64,000 nucleotides of DNA from JAGPCK01 sp964535575 (GTDB taxonomy: Bacteria > Bacteroidota > Bacteroidia > UKL13-3), in assembly GCA_964535575.1 (NCBI GenBank), contig CAZHTC010000011.1, positions 9,807-73,806 of the forward strand, given 5' to 3'. The notes under the pieces are model-generated. The model did not search any database and was not told the origin of the DNA. It saw only the letters and a list, made by a program, of their open reading frames with translations. Positions within the stretch are counted from its first letter, which is position 1; each line of letters opens with the position of its first letter. Positions 8,468 to 17,677 of the stretch are shown piece by piece. A program made the translations under genes and the position numbers.

Positions 8468-10330
8468 CTATCGTCCGAATTTCACCAATAAAATAGAGAT
8501 GTCGGCCGGAGATACCCCACTTATTCTTGAAGCCTGTCCGATGGTAGAAGGTTTCACCTTGGTAAGCTTCTCTCTTGCCTCAGCAGAAAGAGATGTTATT
8601 TTATGGAAATCAAAGTCGGCAGAGATTCGTACACTCTCTAAACGATTGATTTTATCTGCCAGTTCTTTTTCTCTTGCAATGTAACCATCGTACTTAACCA
8701 GAATTTCAGCACCAAGCACCTCTTCCCTGCTGTATTTAGCCAATTCCTGCGAAATGAAGCCAACTTTTTGAATGAGGTAATCAAGACTAATCATTGGCCT
8801 CACAAGAAGCGAGGATAATTTGACTTGCTGGTTAATCGCAGAACTATTTGCTTCAGAAAGCATGGGGTTGGCGCTATCGGGGCTAATCCCGGTTTTTTGC
8901 AGAAACCTAATAATGGAGGCGATGTTTGACTCTTTTTTTTCAACCTCTGCAAGCCTATCGCCATCCGCCAGGCCCATTTTGTGAGACAGTCGCGTGAGGC
9001 GGATGTCAGCATTATCCTGACGAAGCAAGATTCTATATTCTGCTCTTGAGGTAAACATTCTATAAGGCTCCTCAGTTCCTTTGTTGATTAAATCGTCAAT
9101 CAAAACACCTATATAGGCCTCCGAGCGGTTAAGAATAAAGGGATTCTCATCTTTTAATTTTAAATGAGCATTAATTCCAGCTATTAAGCCTTGACAGGCA
9201 GCCTCTTCATAACCAGTGGTGCCATTAATCTGCCCTGCAAAGTATAGGTTTTCAAAGAGGTGTGTTTCCAGTGTGTTTTTTAGTTGTGTGGGAGGAAAGT
9301 AATCATATTCTATTGCATAGCCGGGCCTGAACATTTTGGCATTTTCAAATCCGGGAACAAGCCTGAGGGCCTTTAACTGTATGTTGTCTGGAAGCGAGGT
9401 TGAGAACCCGTTTACATATGTTTCGCATGTATTCCAGCCCTCCGGCTCTACAAAAATCTGGTGCCTGTCCCGTTCAGCAAAGCGGTTTATTTTGTCTTCG
9501 ATCGATGGGCAATAACGTGGCCCTAAACCTTGTATTCTTCCTGAGTACATAGGAGATTCATCGAAACCTGTTTTCAAAACCTCATGCACCTTTTCATTTG
9601 TATAGGTTATCCAGCAGGAAAGCTGTTTTTTTGGAAGAATGGTATTTTTGAATGAGAATCTGGAAGGCGGATCATCCCCTCTTTGTTCTTCCATCTTTGT
9701 GTAATCAATTGTTCTTCCGTCAATTCTTGGCGGGGTGCCCGTTTTCATTCTCCCCGATTGAAACCCCAACGAAACAAGCTGTTCGGTTATTCCTGACGAA
9801 GCCTGATCCCCCATCCTTCCTCCACCAAACTGTTTTTGGCCGATATGGATAATGCCATTTAGAAAAGTTCCATTGGTTAATACTACAGCACGAGACCTAA
9901 AGGTCATTCCTAGGCCTGTAATAACCCCGGAAAGGTTATTGTTTTCTATAATTATTTGTTTTACAGAGTCTTGCCAAAAATCAAGGTTCGGACAACCCTC
10001 CAGACTTTGCCTCCAAAACAACGAGAACAACGACCGGTCGTTTTGGCTTCTTGGACTCCACATTGCGGCACCCTTTGAACGGTTGAGCATTCTAAACTGA
10101 ACCATACTTCTGTCTGATATAACCCCTGATAATCCGCCAATTGCGTCTATTTCTCTGATGATCTGACCCTTAGCTACACCTCCCATAGCCGGGTTACACG
10201 ACATCTGGGCAATTTTACCCATGTCCATGGTTATAAGCAAAACGCGTGAGCCAAGTGTAGCTGCAGCATGGGCGGCTTCGCAACCTGCGTGTCCTGCACC
10301 CACAACAATGATATCATAAAAGCTATGCAT
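8468..10330 (-). CDS. mnmG: tRNA uridine 5-carboxymethylaminomethyl modification enzyme MnmG (GidA)
   Basis: MnmG acts with MnmE to install cmnm5U at the wobble position of several tRNAs, using FAD, NADH and methylene-THF. From the ATG at 10330 the product is 620 residues, the normal size. It opens with YDIIVVGAGHAGCEAAHAAA (dinucleotide-binding GxGxxG), then MSCNPAMGGVAKG and LTNGTFLNGIIHIG, and a C-terminal helical domain ending in IGQASRISGVSPADISILL. The frame stays open upstream to 10504, but those 58 extra residues would run through the parS site and the palindrome and match nothing known, so the downstream ATG was chosen. mnmG is often origin-proximal. Confidence 0.97.
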   Translation of the reverse strand: MHSFYDIIVVGAGHAGCEAAHAAATLGSRVLLITMDMGKIAQMSCNPAMGGVAKGQIIREIDAIGGLSGVISDRSMVQFRMLNRSKGAAMWSPRSQNDRSLFSLFWRQSLEGCPNLDFWQDSVKQIIIENNNLSGVITGLGMTFRSRAVVLTNGTFLNGIIHIGQKQFGGGRMGDQASSGITEQLVSLGFQSGRMKTGTPPRIDGRTIDYTKMEEQRGDDPPSRFSFKNTILPKKQLSCWITYTNEKVHEVLKTGFDESPMYSGRIQGLGPRYCPSIEDKINRFAERDRHQIFVEPEGWNTCETYVNGFSTSLPDNIQLKALRLVPGFENAKMFRPGYAIEYDYFPPTQLKNTLETHLFENLYFAGQINGTTGYEEAACQGLIAGINAHLKLKDENPFILNRSEAYIGVLIDDLINKGTEEPYRMFTSRAEYRILLRQDNADIRLTRLSHKMGLADGDRLAEVEKKESNIASIIRFLQKTGISPDSANPMLSEANSSAINQQVKLSSLLVRPMISLDYLIQKVGFISQELAKYSREEVLGAEILVKYDGYIAREKELADKINRLESVRISADFDFHKITSLSAEAREKLTKVKPSTIGQASRISGVSPADISILLVKFGR

Positions 10331-10337
10331 GTCTTTA

Positions 10338-10353
10338 TGTTTCACGTGAAACA
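10338..10353. other. parS: exact 16-bp ParB-binding palindrome
   Basis: TGTTTCACGTGAAACA at 10338-10353 is a perfect palindrome, identical to one form of the bacterial chromosomal parS consensus TGTTNCACGTGNAACA, which is bound by ParB (Spo0J) for segregation of the origin region. It lies 7 bases upstream of the mnmG start codon. A 16-base exact match is unlikely by chance, and the location beside mnmG fits the usual origin-proximal position. No parA or parB gene is in the window. Confidence 0.85.
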
Positions 10354-10388
10354 CCGCAAAGGTAGGAAATTTTTTCGCTGGGTTTGGG

Positions 10389-10432
10389 CCAAATAAAAAG
10401 GGCGTTCCACGTGGAACGCCCTTTTTATTTGG
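10389..10432. terminator. 44-bp perfect palindrome: probable bidirectional terminator with a parS-like core
   Basis: Bases 10389-10410 are the exact reverse complement of 10411-10432. The centre, CGTTCCACGTGGAACG at 10403-10418, differs from the parS form TGTTCCACGTGGAACA only in its outermost base pair. The core is enclosed by GGG/CCC and then A5/T5 tracts, the pattern of a Rho-independent terminator read from either side. It follows the CHU_C protein stop (10452) on the minus strand and precedes mnmG. It may terminate transcription, bind ParB as a second parS, or both; only the sequence symmetry is directly seen. Confidence 0.75.
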
Positions 10433-10451
10433 GAATACTTTTCTTGTTGAC

Positions 10452-12284
10452 TTATTCCGAATTAAAGAGATAAACCTCTCCAGAATACATTTTTGTGGAT
10501 CCATTAAGCGTGCCGTATAGCGTGGCCATGTAGAAATAGATTCCTTCAGGAAGAATCTTACCCCCTTTTTTACCGTCCCAACCTTGATTTAGGTCTGTAA
10601 TCCGAGCTACCTCTTCCCCCCATCTATTATAAACAACCATAAACGATATTTTAAGGTCAACAAATGAACACACTGGTTTAAATATGGGGTTTTCGCCTGT
10701 CGGCACAAACGCATTTGCGAAAAAGGCAATAATTGGTTGTCGTGCACAAGATGTATTTGAGTGACAAGAATCGGAAAACCCAAATGTGTTTATGCCTTGT
10801 TCAAAAGCAATAGATCGGTAACAGATTCCATCTTCTCCAACATCATCCGGTAGGTTGTTGTCGAAGACGAGGGTGTCTTTTGTTTCTATTAGGTCCCCCC
10901 AGGTTACCGTTCCATCTGTGCTTGTAACTCCTCGCTGAACCTTGTACGACTCGATTGGGTTTAAAAATCCCCCATAAGAAGACCAAGAGGCCTTAATAGT
11001 AGAAACACCAATGGTGGTGGCTTGTATAAATATGGACCTGACTGTGTTTGAACCCAAAACCACAGAATCACATAGGTCATAACAAAGCACTTTATAATAA
11101 TAATAACCCGAGCTGCCGCTCACCTTACTGTCGGTATAGCTTTTTTCGGAGGTCAGATCATTGTTTGTTGAATCAATAATTGAAAAATCGATACCGTTGG
11201 TTGATCTTAGGATATTGAACTTTTTGATTTCTCCGGTCAAGTCAGGGTGCCAGGTTAGCTTAATGGAGCCATCATCCAACACATCGGCACACCTTACATA
11301 ACAAAATTGAGGGATGGGCTTTGTAGCGCTACGATGGCCAAAGGTGTTTGAAGAAGATGTGAAGCCCGAACCCGATCCAATTGCCCGGACAAAAAAGGTT
11401 AGGCTGTCTCCTGGTATTTGTCCAAAGTGGGTATACGTGGTGGTGGTTGAATTGGTTTCTCCCACTTTGATAAAAGCGCCAAAATTGGTAGCAGCGTAAA
11501 TTTCATATTTAGACACAGGCCAGCCAATAGCCCCAAGCGCCCACGATCCGTCATATCTGTTCCAGGAAAGCGATACCGACTTGTAACATTCGTTGGTGGT
11601 AGCGGTGAGAAAAATGGTATGATGCGGGTCGCTAATGGTAGATTCAAGCGTACAGCTGTCAACAGTTGCAATGCCATATCCGTATGATTTAGTTTGTGGA
11701 TTTGCAATACCCGAGCCGACCAAAAAATAACTAGAAGAGGTAAATGATAAATCTGCAAAACCAGACCCATCAAAATCCTTTACCGTGTAGCCAGCAACGT
11801 CCTTGGCATTAACCTTTGACCAGCCAATAACAATTTCACCGGTGTAAATATTAACACTGACCGAGTCAATTTTGGCTGCCGGAGGTGTTTTGTTTACGGA
11901 GATTGTATCTGAATACAGTGGAGTGCTAAAGTCACAATCATAATTAACCTTTATGAAATATTGGCCATTAACCTTAAAGTTTAAAGCGTTTGTATGTATG
12001 TACTGGTTGGTTGGATAAAAAGTGACCACATCAATTAAGGTCCAGCCAAGGGAGCTGTTTTCTCTGCCGTAAATATAGTACCCAGAAAAGGAGCCACATG
12101 GGTCAGGAGGAATATTCCAGGAAATGGTAATGTTATTGTCAAACTTACCAGGACACGCCCGGATCATTTTTATTGGCCCAGTTACAGCGTAGGACGACAC
12201 TAATTGACACAATATCAACACAATTGTGTATAAAAATCTATAAATCAGCTTATTACAACCCACAAATAATCTCATAAAAATCAT
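10452..12284 (-). CDS. Secreted multi-Ig/Fn3-like protein with CHU_C (T9SS type B) C-terminal domain
   Basis: The 610-residue protein has an N-terminal hydrophobic signal (FLYTIVLILCQLVSSYA), several beta-sandwich repeats of fibronectin-III character (ISWNIPPDPCGSFSGYYIY, LSWNRYDGS..., LTWHPDLTGEIKKFNILRS, ASWSSYGGFLNPIESYKVQRG) and a C-terminal gliding-motility-associated domain. The latter shows NAFVPTGENPIFKP, MVVYNRWGEEV, GWDGKKGG, LPEGIYFYM and a final YSGEVYLF, the usual CHU_C order, implying export by the type IX system. The ATG at 12284 overlaps the upstream M16 gene by 32 bases; a second in-frame ATG at 12275 is equally plausible. Function beyond cell-surface display or adhesion is unknown. 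Confidence 0.88.
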   Translation of the reverse strand: MIFMRLFVGCNKLIYRFLYTIVLILCQLVSSYAVTGPIKMIRACPGKFDNNITISWNIPPDPCGSFSGYYIYGRENSSLGWTLIDVVTFYPTNQYIHTNALNFKVNGQYFIKVNYDCDFSTPLYSDTISVNKTPPAAKIDSVSVNIYTGEIVIGWSKVNAKDVAGYTVKDFDGSGFADLSFTSSSYFLVGSGIANPQTKSYGYGIATVDSCTLESTISDPHHTIFLTATTNECYKSVSLSWNRYDGSWALGAIGWPVSKYEIYAATNFGAFIKVGETNSTTTTYTHFGQIPGDSLTFFVRAIGSGSGFTSSSNTFGHRSATKPIPQFCYVRCADVLDDGSIKLTWHPDLTGEIKKFNILRSTNGIDFSIIDSTNNDLTSEKSYTDSKVSGSSGYYYYKVLCYDLCDSVVLGSNTVRSIFIQATTIGVSTIKASWSSYGGFLNPIESYKVQRGVTSTDGTVTWGDLIETKDTLVFDNNLPDDVGEDGICYRSIAFEQGINTFGFSDSCHSNTSCARQPIIAFFANAFVPTGENPIFKPVCSFVDLKISFMVVYNRWGEEVARITDLNQGWDGKKGGKILPEGIYFYMATLYGTLNGSTKMYSGEVYLFNSE

Positions 12285-13524
12285 TTACACATAAATGTTT
12301 GTTAGCCAAGCAAATAAGCTTTTCAGAATCCGTTTCTTTAATAATATTGAAAAGCTCATTGTAGTATTCTCGCTTCAGATTGTAGTCAATTAGAGTTTTA
12401 GTTTTTTCCGACTGTAAAAAAGCCCCGTCAAGCCCTCTTAAGAATGCCCCTAAATAGTAATTTTTGGCAATCTCCAGTTCTTTCGGGGGTATAGGTTCGT
12501 TTTTTAACCTTTTTATTTCATTATATATTTCAGTAACGGCATAGGAGCTGGAATCATTGTTCACATCAGTAGAAATATAAAAGACACCACCCCCCCGAAA
12601 AGATTCAAGGGATGAGTAAATTCCATAAGTGAGGCCTTTTTCTTCACGAATATTCTTCATTAATCGGGAGCCGAAATAGCCACCTAAAATCAGATTTAGC
12701 AATTGCATTGACCGGTAGTCCTCGTGGGTTCGGTCAAACATTCTTTTGCCAATACGAATTGAAGATTGAACCGAATTGTTATGGCTGATAAATTGCTTTT
12801 TATTTGAATCGGGTTTTATGCTGAAATCGGGCAGTTTTGTTTGAGGTTTGTTGTTTTTAAACGCTAATTGATGAATGAGTAAACGAATATCATCGGTTAT
12901 TTTGCCGGAACAAATGATTTTTAGTCCGCAAGTAGTATAGTTTTCGGAAAAAAAAGAAGCAAGCTCTTCTCTTTGAAGGCTAAGAAAATCTTCCGGGTTG
13001 GCACTACGCCCATAAGGATGTTCGGCTCCCCAAAGGGCGGCATTAAATGCCCTTCTGCAAAGATGGTCAGTCTTTTTTTGGCTAATTCTTAATCGGCCCG
13101 CCTGTGTGTTGGCGTAAGTGTGTAACTCTTTTTCAGGGAAAGAAGCCTCGTTGAAAATCTCATTAATAATTTCGAGACATTGACCAATGTTCCTGTTTAA
13201 ACTATATACGGAAATGGTGGCATCGTCTGCAGAACAGCTGTTTTGTATAAAGGCACCCAAAGAGTCTAATTTGTCGGCAAGCTCTAATGAACCATGTTTC
13301 CGGGTTCCTTCCATTAAAAGACTGTTTGTGGCTGCGGCCAAACAGGTTTTGTGTTGTCTTTTGCTTCCCGCATCAAAAATGAAATCAATTTTAACAACAT
13401 CTTCACTTCCCCCGTTAATGAAATAACAAGGAACACCCCCTCCTGTTTTAGAAGTAACTACCGGCAAAAATGAGAATGCCGTTATATGGCCGAATTCGGG
13501 AGCGATTTTTCTGCTTAGGGTCAT
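12253..13524 (-). CDS. M16 family peptidase, non-catalytic subunit
   Basis: This is an insulinase-fold protein of about 423 residues. The position where the zinc motif HxxEH should lie reads AATNSLLMEGTRKHG, so the zinc ligands are missing. The C-terminal half keeps the family pattern, for example NLILGGYFGSRLMKNIREEKGLTYGIYSSLE. Such inactive subunits typically dimerise with a catalytic M16 partner, which is the gene immediately upstream. The start was placed at 13524 because its ATG overlaps the upstream TGA as ATGA (13521-13524), a translational-coupling arrangement; the frame extends 11 codons further. The two proteins probably form a periplasmic peptidase, although no clear signal peptide is seen. 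Confidence 0.9.
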   Translation of the reverse strand: MTLSRKIAPEFGHITAFSFLPVVTSKTGGGVPCYFINGGSEDVVKIDFIFDAGSKRQHKTCLAAATNSLLMEGTRKHGSLELADKLDSLGAFIQNSCSADDATISVYSLNRNIGQCLEIINEIFNEASFPEKELHTYANTQAGRLRISQKKTDHLCRRAFNAALWGAEHPYGRSANPEDFLSLQREELASFFSENYTTCGLKIICSGKITDDIRLLIHQLAFKNNKPQTKLPDFSIKPDSNKKQFISHNNSVQSSIRIGKRMFDRTHEDYRSMQLLNLILGGYFGSRLMKNIREEKGLTYGIYSSLESFRGGGVFYISTDVNNDSSSYAVTEIYNEIKRLKNEPIPPKELEIAKNYYLGAFLRGLDGAFLQSEKTKTLIDYNLKREYYNELFNIIKETDSEKLICLANKHLCVNDFYEIICGL

Positions 13525-14762
13525 GCTTTTTCCGAGAGGTAATAAAGGGTTGAACAATTGGATTTACCTAAAAAATCGAGAGCAGCCTGCTTTATATCGG
13601 CCGAGGAAACATTTTGATAAAACGCCAACTCCTCGTTAACAAGATTGGTATTTCCTAAAAAGGTTGCATAACAAAGGCCCATTCCTTTGTTTAAAACCCC
13701 CATCTCTCCAAAAACAATGGTTGACTCTGCTTTCGTTTTTACTTTACTTAACTCGTTTTCCGAAACAAGATCATTCATTACTTTATTTAACTCTTCGCAA
13801 ACACCCATCTCTGCTTTTTCGGGTGATATGCCCTGATTTATCTTTCCTTCGATAACAATTAATCCCGGGTCGGCATCTCCGGTCATATAAGCCCCTATTT
13901 CACTAAACAACTTTTGTTTTTTCACTAATGAATTAAGCAGACGCGAAGAACGGCCGCGCGAAAGAATATCGGTTAAAAGATCGGCTGCATAATAACGGGG
14001 GTCGCGCCTGCCAGGGCAATGAAATGCCATGTAGATGGCATCGGCCGGAACTTTGGCTGTTACCGTTTCCCTTCTTTCTTTTTGTTGTAGAGGCTCGGCT
14101 GGTAGCTCAATTGTTTCTAAGGGTTGTGGAGGAATTGGCCCAAACCATTTTTCGGATAATTCTTTAACCCGTTCCAGAGTGATATTGCCTGCCACGCACA
14201 TAATTGCGTTGTTAGGACAATAATGACTCTTAAAGAAAGCCTTTACATCGTCTAAAGTCGCGTTTTCAATATGTTTTATTTCCTTCCCTATAGTGGGCCA
14301 TCGGTAGGGGTGAACTTTATAGGCAAGCGGCCTAAGCTTTAGCCACACATCTCCATAGGGTTGATTCAGGTAACGTTGCTTAAACTCTTCAATTACCACA
14401 CTTCGCTGTATTTCGAGCGATTCAGGACTAAAGGCCAAACTCAGCATACGGTCTGATTCAAGCCAAAACCCTGTTTCAATATTTTGAGACGGAAGGGTGA
14501 GGTAGTAATTGGTAATATCATTGTTGGTAAATGCGTTGTTTTCTCCACTTGCCAATTGGAGGGGCGTGTCGTATTCAGGAATGTTTACCGACCCCCCAAA
14601 CATCAGGTGCTCAAACAGGTGGGCGAAGCCGGTTTTGTCCGGGTCTTCATTTCGGGCACCCACTTTATACAAAATATTCATTACAACCAAGGGGGTACTT
14701 TCGTCCTGGTGATGAATAATCTTTAGCCCATTGCTCAGCGTAAACTCGGAAAAATGAATCAT
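13521..14762 (-). CDS. M16 family zinc peptidase, catalytic subunit
   Basis: The 413-residue protein carries the inverted zinc motif in GFAHLFEHLMFGGS (HLFEH) about residue 50, with the downstream acidic ligand in the NAFTNNDITNYYLTLP region. The M16 C-domain LTDILSRGRSSRLLNSLVKKQKLFSEI follows. It cleaves peptides as a dimer with the downstream non-catalytic partner, to which it is joined by an ATGA overlap. The first ATG is at 14762; the frame extends to a TTG at 14774. No signal peptide is obvious, so a cytoplasmic location cannot be excluded. Confidence 0.92.
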   Translation of the reverse strand: MIHFSEFTLSNGLKIIHHQDESTPLVVMNILYKVGARNEDPDKTGFAHLFEHLMFGGSVNIPEYDTPLQLASGENNAFTNNDITNYYLTLPSQNIETGFWLESDRMLSLAFSPESLEIQRSVVIEEFKQRYLNQPYGDVWLKLRPLAYKVHPYRWPTIGKEIKHIENATLDDVKAFFKSHYCPNNAIMCVAGNITLERVKELSEKWFGPIPPQPLETIELPAEPLQQKERRETVTAKVPADAIYMAFHCPGRRDPRYYAADLLTDILSRGRSSRLLNSLVKKQKLFSEIGAYMTGDADPGLIVIEGKINQGISPEKAEMGVCEELNKVMNDLVSENELSKVKTKAESTIVFGEMGVLNKGMGLCYATFLGNTNLVNEELAFYQNVSSADIKQAALDFLGKSNCSTLYYLSEKA

Positions 14763-14890
14763 AAACCTGTTCAAAAGTACTCAAAAAAGAATGGTTTTAA
14801 TAATCTTAAAGCCCTATAAACAAATGAATCAGAAAATAAAGGGGGCCAAAGCAATAAAGAGGTTACCTTTGCCAGTATAAAAGCGAAAGT

Positions 14891-16486
14891 ATGAGAAGAA
14901 AAAATTTTTCATCAGGGAAAAGAGAAAACAAAGAAAGAGGAGAGGCAAATAGCGAAAAACCAAAAGGAAGCAGAGCGACTGGCAGAAAAACAAGTAGCCG
15001 GCCGGATAAAAAGGAAACATTTAGAAGAGGTAGTCAGGACGGAGAGGGTTTTGAGAGAAAAAGTTCTAATTACAGTGGCAGAAAAACTATGGGAGAAAAA
15101 ACAAATACCCGACCCGATAAAAGGGGCGCATTTGGCAGAGGTGGTTATAAAACAAGAGAGGGCCAAAGCGAGGAGGGTTTTGAAAGAAAAAACTCAACCC
15201 CGAGAGGTAGAAAAACGGCTTATGAAAAACCATCTTTTAGCGGTGCTTCAAAAAGAACCGACAGGAGAGGCAATAGCAGGCCTCCCATGGAAAAACAAAA
15301 CCGAAATTACCGCACTTCACAATCGGATGATGTGGAAACAGGAGGGGCACCACGCAGAACGTACAAGCGCACAGGAGAGCAGCATGCACCAAGCAGGGGC
15401 AACCGATTTGATAAACCCGCATCGGACAGAGGCCGAAAAAGACCGGATGGGGAACGAAATAAACGAAACAAGGAAGAGAAAGGGGGGTTTGGTCGCAATA
15501 CAACCGACTCTCATTTTATAGTTAACAAGGAGCGGAAAGCCAATAGTCGTGGAGAAAGGAGAGAAGGGGGTAGGTCGGAAGAAAGATTTAACAAGGGCCG
15601 CCCTTCCGATACAAGAAGAGGGTTTGCAAAAGAAAAAAGAGAGAATGTGGGCGAAGGGGGAGCCAGACAGGGAGAAAACAGGTATCGCAAACCCAAGGCA
15701 GACAATTTTAGCAAATCACCCCGAAAAGTATCATCAAAAACAAACCAAAGTGAGCAGGATTCGGGAGAAGGAATAAGACTGAATAAGTACATTGCCAATT
15801 CGGGCATTTCATCGAGACGCGATGCTGACAAGTTTATAAAAACCGGAGTGGTAACGGTAAACGGAAAGGTGGTTACCGAAATGGGCTACCGGGTTTCGGA
15901 AGGAGATATAGTAAAGTTTGGAGACCGCTCCATCAGACCGGAAAAGCCGGTGTACGTAGTGTTGAACAAGCCTAAAGATTTTATCACCACCACCGATGAT
16001 CCGCGGGGAAGAAATATTGTAACTAACCTTATAAAAATTAAGGAAAGAGTTTTTCCGATTGGTCGTTTAGACCGTAACACAACGGGGGTTTTAATTTTAA
16101 CCAATGACGGGGATTTGGGCGAAAGGCTTATGCACCCCAGATTTAATATTACCAAAATATACCTTGCTGTTTTAGATAAAAACCTAAAACCGGAACATGC
16201 GCAGCAGCTTAAAGAAGGGGTGGAGCTGGAGGATGGAATAATAGCCTTTGATGATATAGCCTATGTGGCTGACGATAAAAAAACAATTGGTGTTCAGATT
16301 CACAGCGGAAGAAACCGTATTATTCACCGAACTTTTGAGCACCTGGGTTATAAGGTTGACAAGCTTGATCGCACCAGCTATGCAGGAATCACCAAAAAAG
16401 ACCTGAAGCGGGGCGATTGGCGTTACCTTACCCCACTTGAGCTGATAGAACTGAAAAAGCTTACTAAACTAAAGGGGAAATATTAA
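14891..16486 (+). CDS. RluB/RluF-type rRNA pseudouridine synthase with long basic low-complexity N-terminal extension
   Basis: The C-terminal 235 residues are a complete pseudouridine synthase: an S4 RNA-binding domain (RLNKYIANSGISSRRDADKF, about residue 297) and the catalytic domain with GRLDRNTTGVLILTNDGDL (catalytic Asp about residue 394) and NRIIHRTFEHLGY. The first 290 residues are very rich in Arg, Lys, Gly, Ser and Glu, with repeats such as RPDKRGAFGRGG and GFERKNS that recur several times, and look disordered and RNA-binding. The enzyme should isomerise a uridine in 23S or 16S rRNA. It converges with bshA, sharing 4 bases at the 3' ends. Confidence 0.9.
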   Translation: MRRKNFSSGKRENKERGEANSEKPKGSRATGRKTSSRPDKKETFRRGSQDGEGFERKSSNYSGRKTMGEKTNTRPDKRGAFGRGGYKTREGQSEEGFERKNSTPRGRKTAYEKPSFSGASKRTDRRGNSRPPMEKQNRNYRTSQSDDVETGGAPRRTYKRTGEQHAPSRGNRFDKPASDRGRKRPDGERNKRNKEEKGGFGRNTTDSHFIVNKERKANSRGERREGGRSEERFNKGRPSDTRRGFAKEKRENVGEGGARQGENRYRKPKADNFSKSPRKVSSKTNQSEQDSGEGIRLNKYIANSGISSRRDADKFIKTGVVTVNGKVVTEMGYRVSEGDIVKFGDRSIRPEKPVYVVLNKPKDFITTTDDPRGRNIVTNLIKIKERVFPIGRLDRNTTGVLILTNDGDLGERLMHPRFNITKIYLAVLDKNLKPEHAQQLKEGVELEDGIIAFDDIAYVADDKKTIGVQIHSGRNRIIHRTFEHLGYKVDKLDRTSYAGITKKDLKRGDWRYLTPLELIELKKLTKLKGKY

Positions 16487-17613
16487 CCAAAGGCACTCAA
16501 AACGCTTGAGTAAAAATTTTCGTATTGAGGCAAAACGGTATCAATGCTGAACTCACGTGCCCGTGCAAGAGCATTACTTTTAAAGCGCTTTAGTGTTTCG
16601 GTATCCTCCAAAATGAGCAGGGCATCGTTTGCCATTTTTTCAACATCTCCCACGTTGCTCATAAAGCCCGTTACTCCGTCAATCATCAGCTCCGGAATAC
16701 CCCCGGTGTTAGAAGAAATAACCGGAAGTTCGCACGCCATCGCTTCCAGTGCTGCCAGCCCGAAACTTTCGTGTTCTGAAGGCAAAATAAAGAGGTCGCA
16801 AATAGACAGAATTTCTTCAACAGCTTCTTGTTTCCCCAAAAAAGTAATGAGTGAAGCAATATTCAACTCGCGGCAAAGCATCTCAATGTTGATTCGTTCG
16901 GGCCCATCACCAATTAGCAACAGGCGCGAAGGCGTTTTCTCATTAATTTTTTGAAAAACCCTAACCACATCTCCCACCCGCTTTACTTTGCGAAAATTGG
17001 ATGTGTGTATAATCATTTTTTCACCATTGGGAGCTATAACCTTGCGAAAATGATCTTTGGGTTTTTTACTGAAGCGGGAAAAATCAACAAAATTCGGGAT
17101 AACCAATATTTCCTTTTTCACATCAAAAAGTTCTAATGTTTCCCTTTTTAATGATTCGGAAACCGTAGTAACACCATCACTTTCATTAATGGAATATGAA
17201 ATGACAGGGGTATAGGTTTTATCCCTTCCTACTAAGGTAATGTCTGTTCCGTGAAGCGTGGTGATTACCGGAATGCGAATTCCTTCAGAGGCGAGAATGT
17301 GTTTGGCAAAAACGGCTGCCGAAGCGTGAGGAATGGCATAGTGCACATGAAGAATATCGAGTTTTTCAAATTTCACCACATCCACCAAGCGACTCGCCAG
17401 AGAGGTTTCATATGGTGGATAATCGAACAGCGGATAGGTAGAGACGTTTACCTCGTGATAAAAGAGGTTTTCGTTAAAAAAATCTAACCGTGCCGGCTGA
17501 CTGTAGGTTATAAAATGCACCTTATGACCTCTGGAGGCTAATGCCTTTCCCAGTTCGGTTGCTACCACCCCGCTTCCCCCGAAAGTGGGGTAACATACTA
17601 TTCCAATATTCAT
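16483..17613 (-). CDS. bshA: N-acetyl-alpha-D-glucosaminyl L-malate synthase BshA (bacillithiol biosynthesis)
   Basis: This 376-residue GT4 glycosyltransferase joins GlcNAc from UDP-GlcNAc to L-malate, the first step of bacillithiol synthesis. The opening MNIGIVCYPTFGGSGVVATE, HKVHFITYSQPARLD and ILHVHYAIPHASAA is highly characteristic of BshA. The donor-binding C-domain shows IIHTSNFRKVKRV, LLLIGDGPER and the E-x7-E motif in PSEHESFGLAALEAMA. No bshB or bshC is adjacent. Its presence implies that the organism uses bacillithiol as a low-molecular-weight thiol, as many Bacteroidota do. Confidence 0.95.
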   Translation of the reverse strand: MNIGIVCYPTFGGSGVVATELGKALASRGHKVHFITYSQPARLDFFNENLFYHEVNVSTYPLFDYPPYETSLASRLVDVVKFEKLDILHVHYAIPHASAAVFAKHILASEGIRIPVITTLHGTDITLVGRDKTYTPVISYSINESDGVTTVSESLKRETLELFDVKKEILVIPNFVDFSRFSKKPKDHFRKVIAPNGEKMIIHTSNFRKVKRVGDVVRVFQKINEKTPSRLLLIGDGPERINIEMLCRELNIASLITFLGKQEAVEEILSICDLFILPSEHESFGLAALEAMACELPVISSNTGGIPELMIDGVTGFMSNVGDVEKMANDALLILEDTETLKRFKSNALARAREFSIDTVLPQYENFYSSVLSAFG

Positions 17614-17677
17614 TTCTGGGACGAAGGTATAACAAAACCGATAAAACCGCGGGACACCATAACCGAAAAGAAACCGG

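Noticed and set aside
10331..10504. Upstream extension of the mnmG frame by 58 residues
   Set aside because: It translates straight through the parS site and the palindrome and has no similarity to the MnmG N-terminus; the ATG at 10330 gives the normal length.
14829..15831. Many long antisense and alternative frames over the RluB-type gene
   Set aside because: The GC-poor, Arg/Lys/Gly-rich coding strand leaves several frames open by composition; only the frame with the S4 and catalytic domains makes sense.
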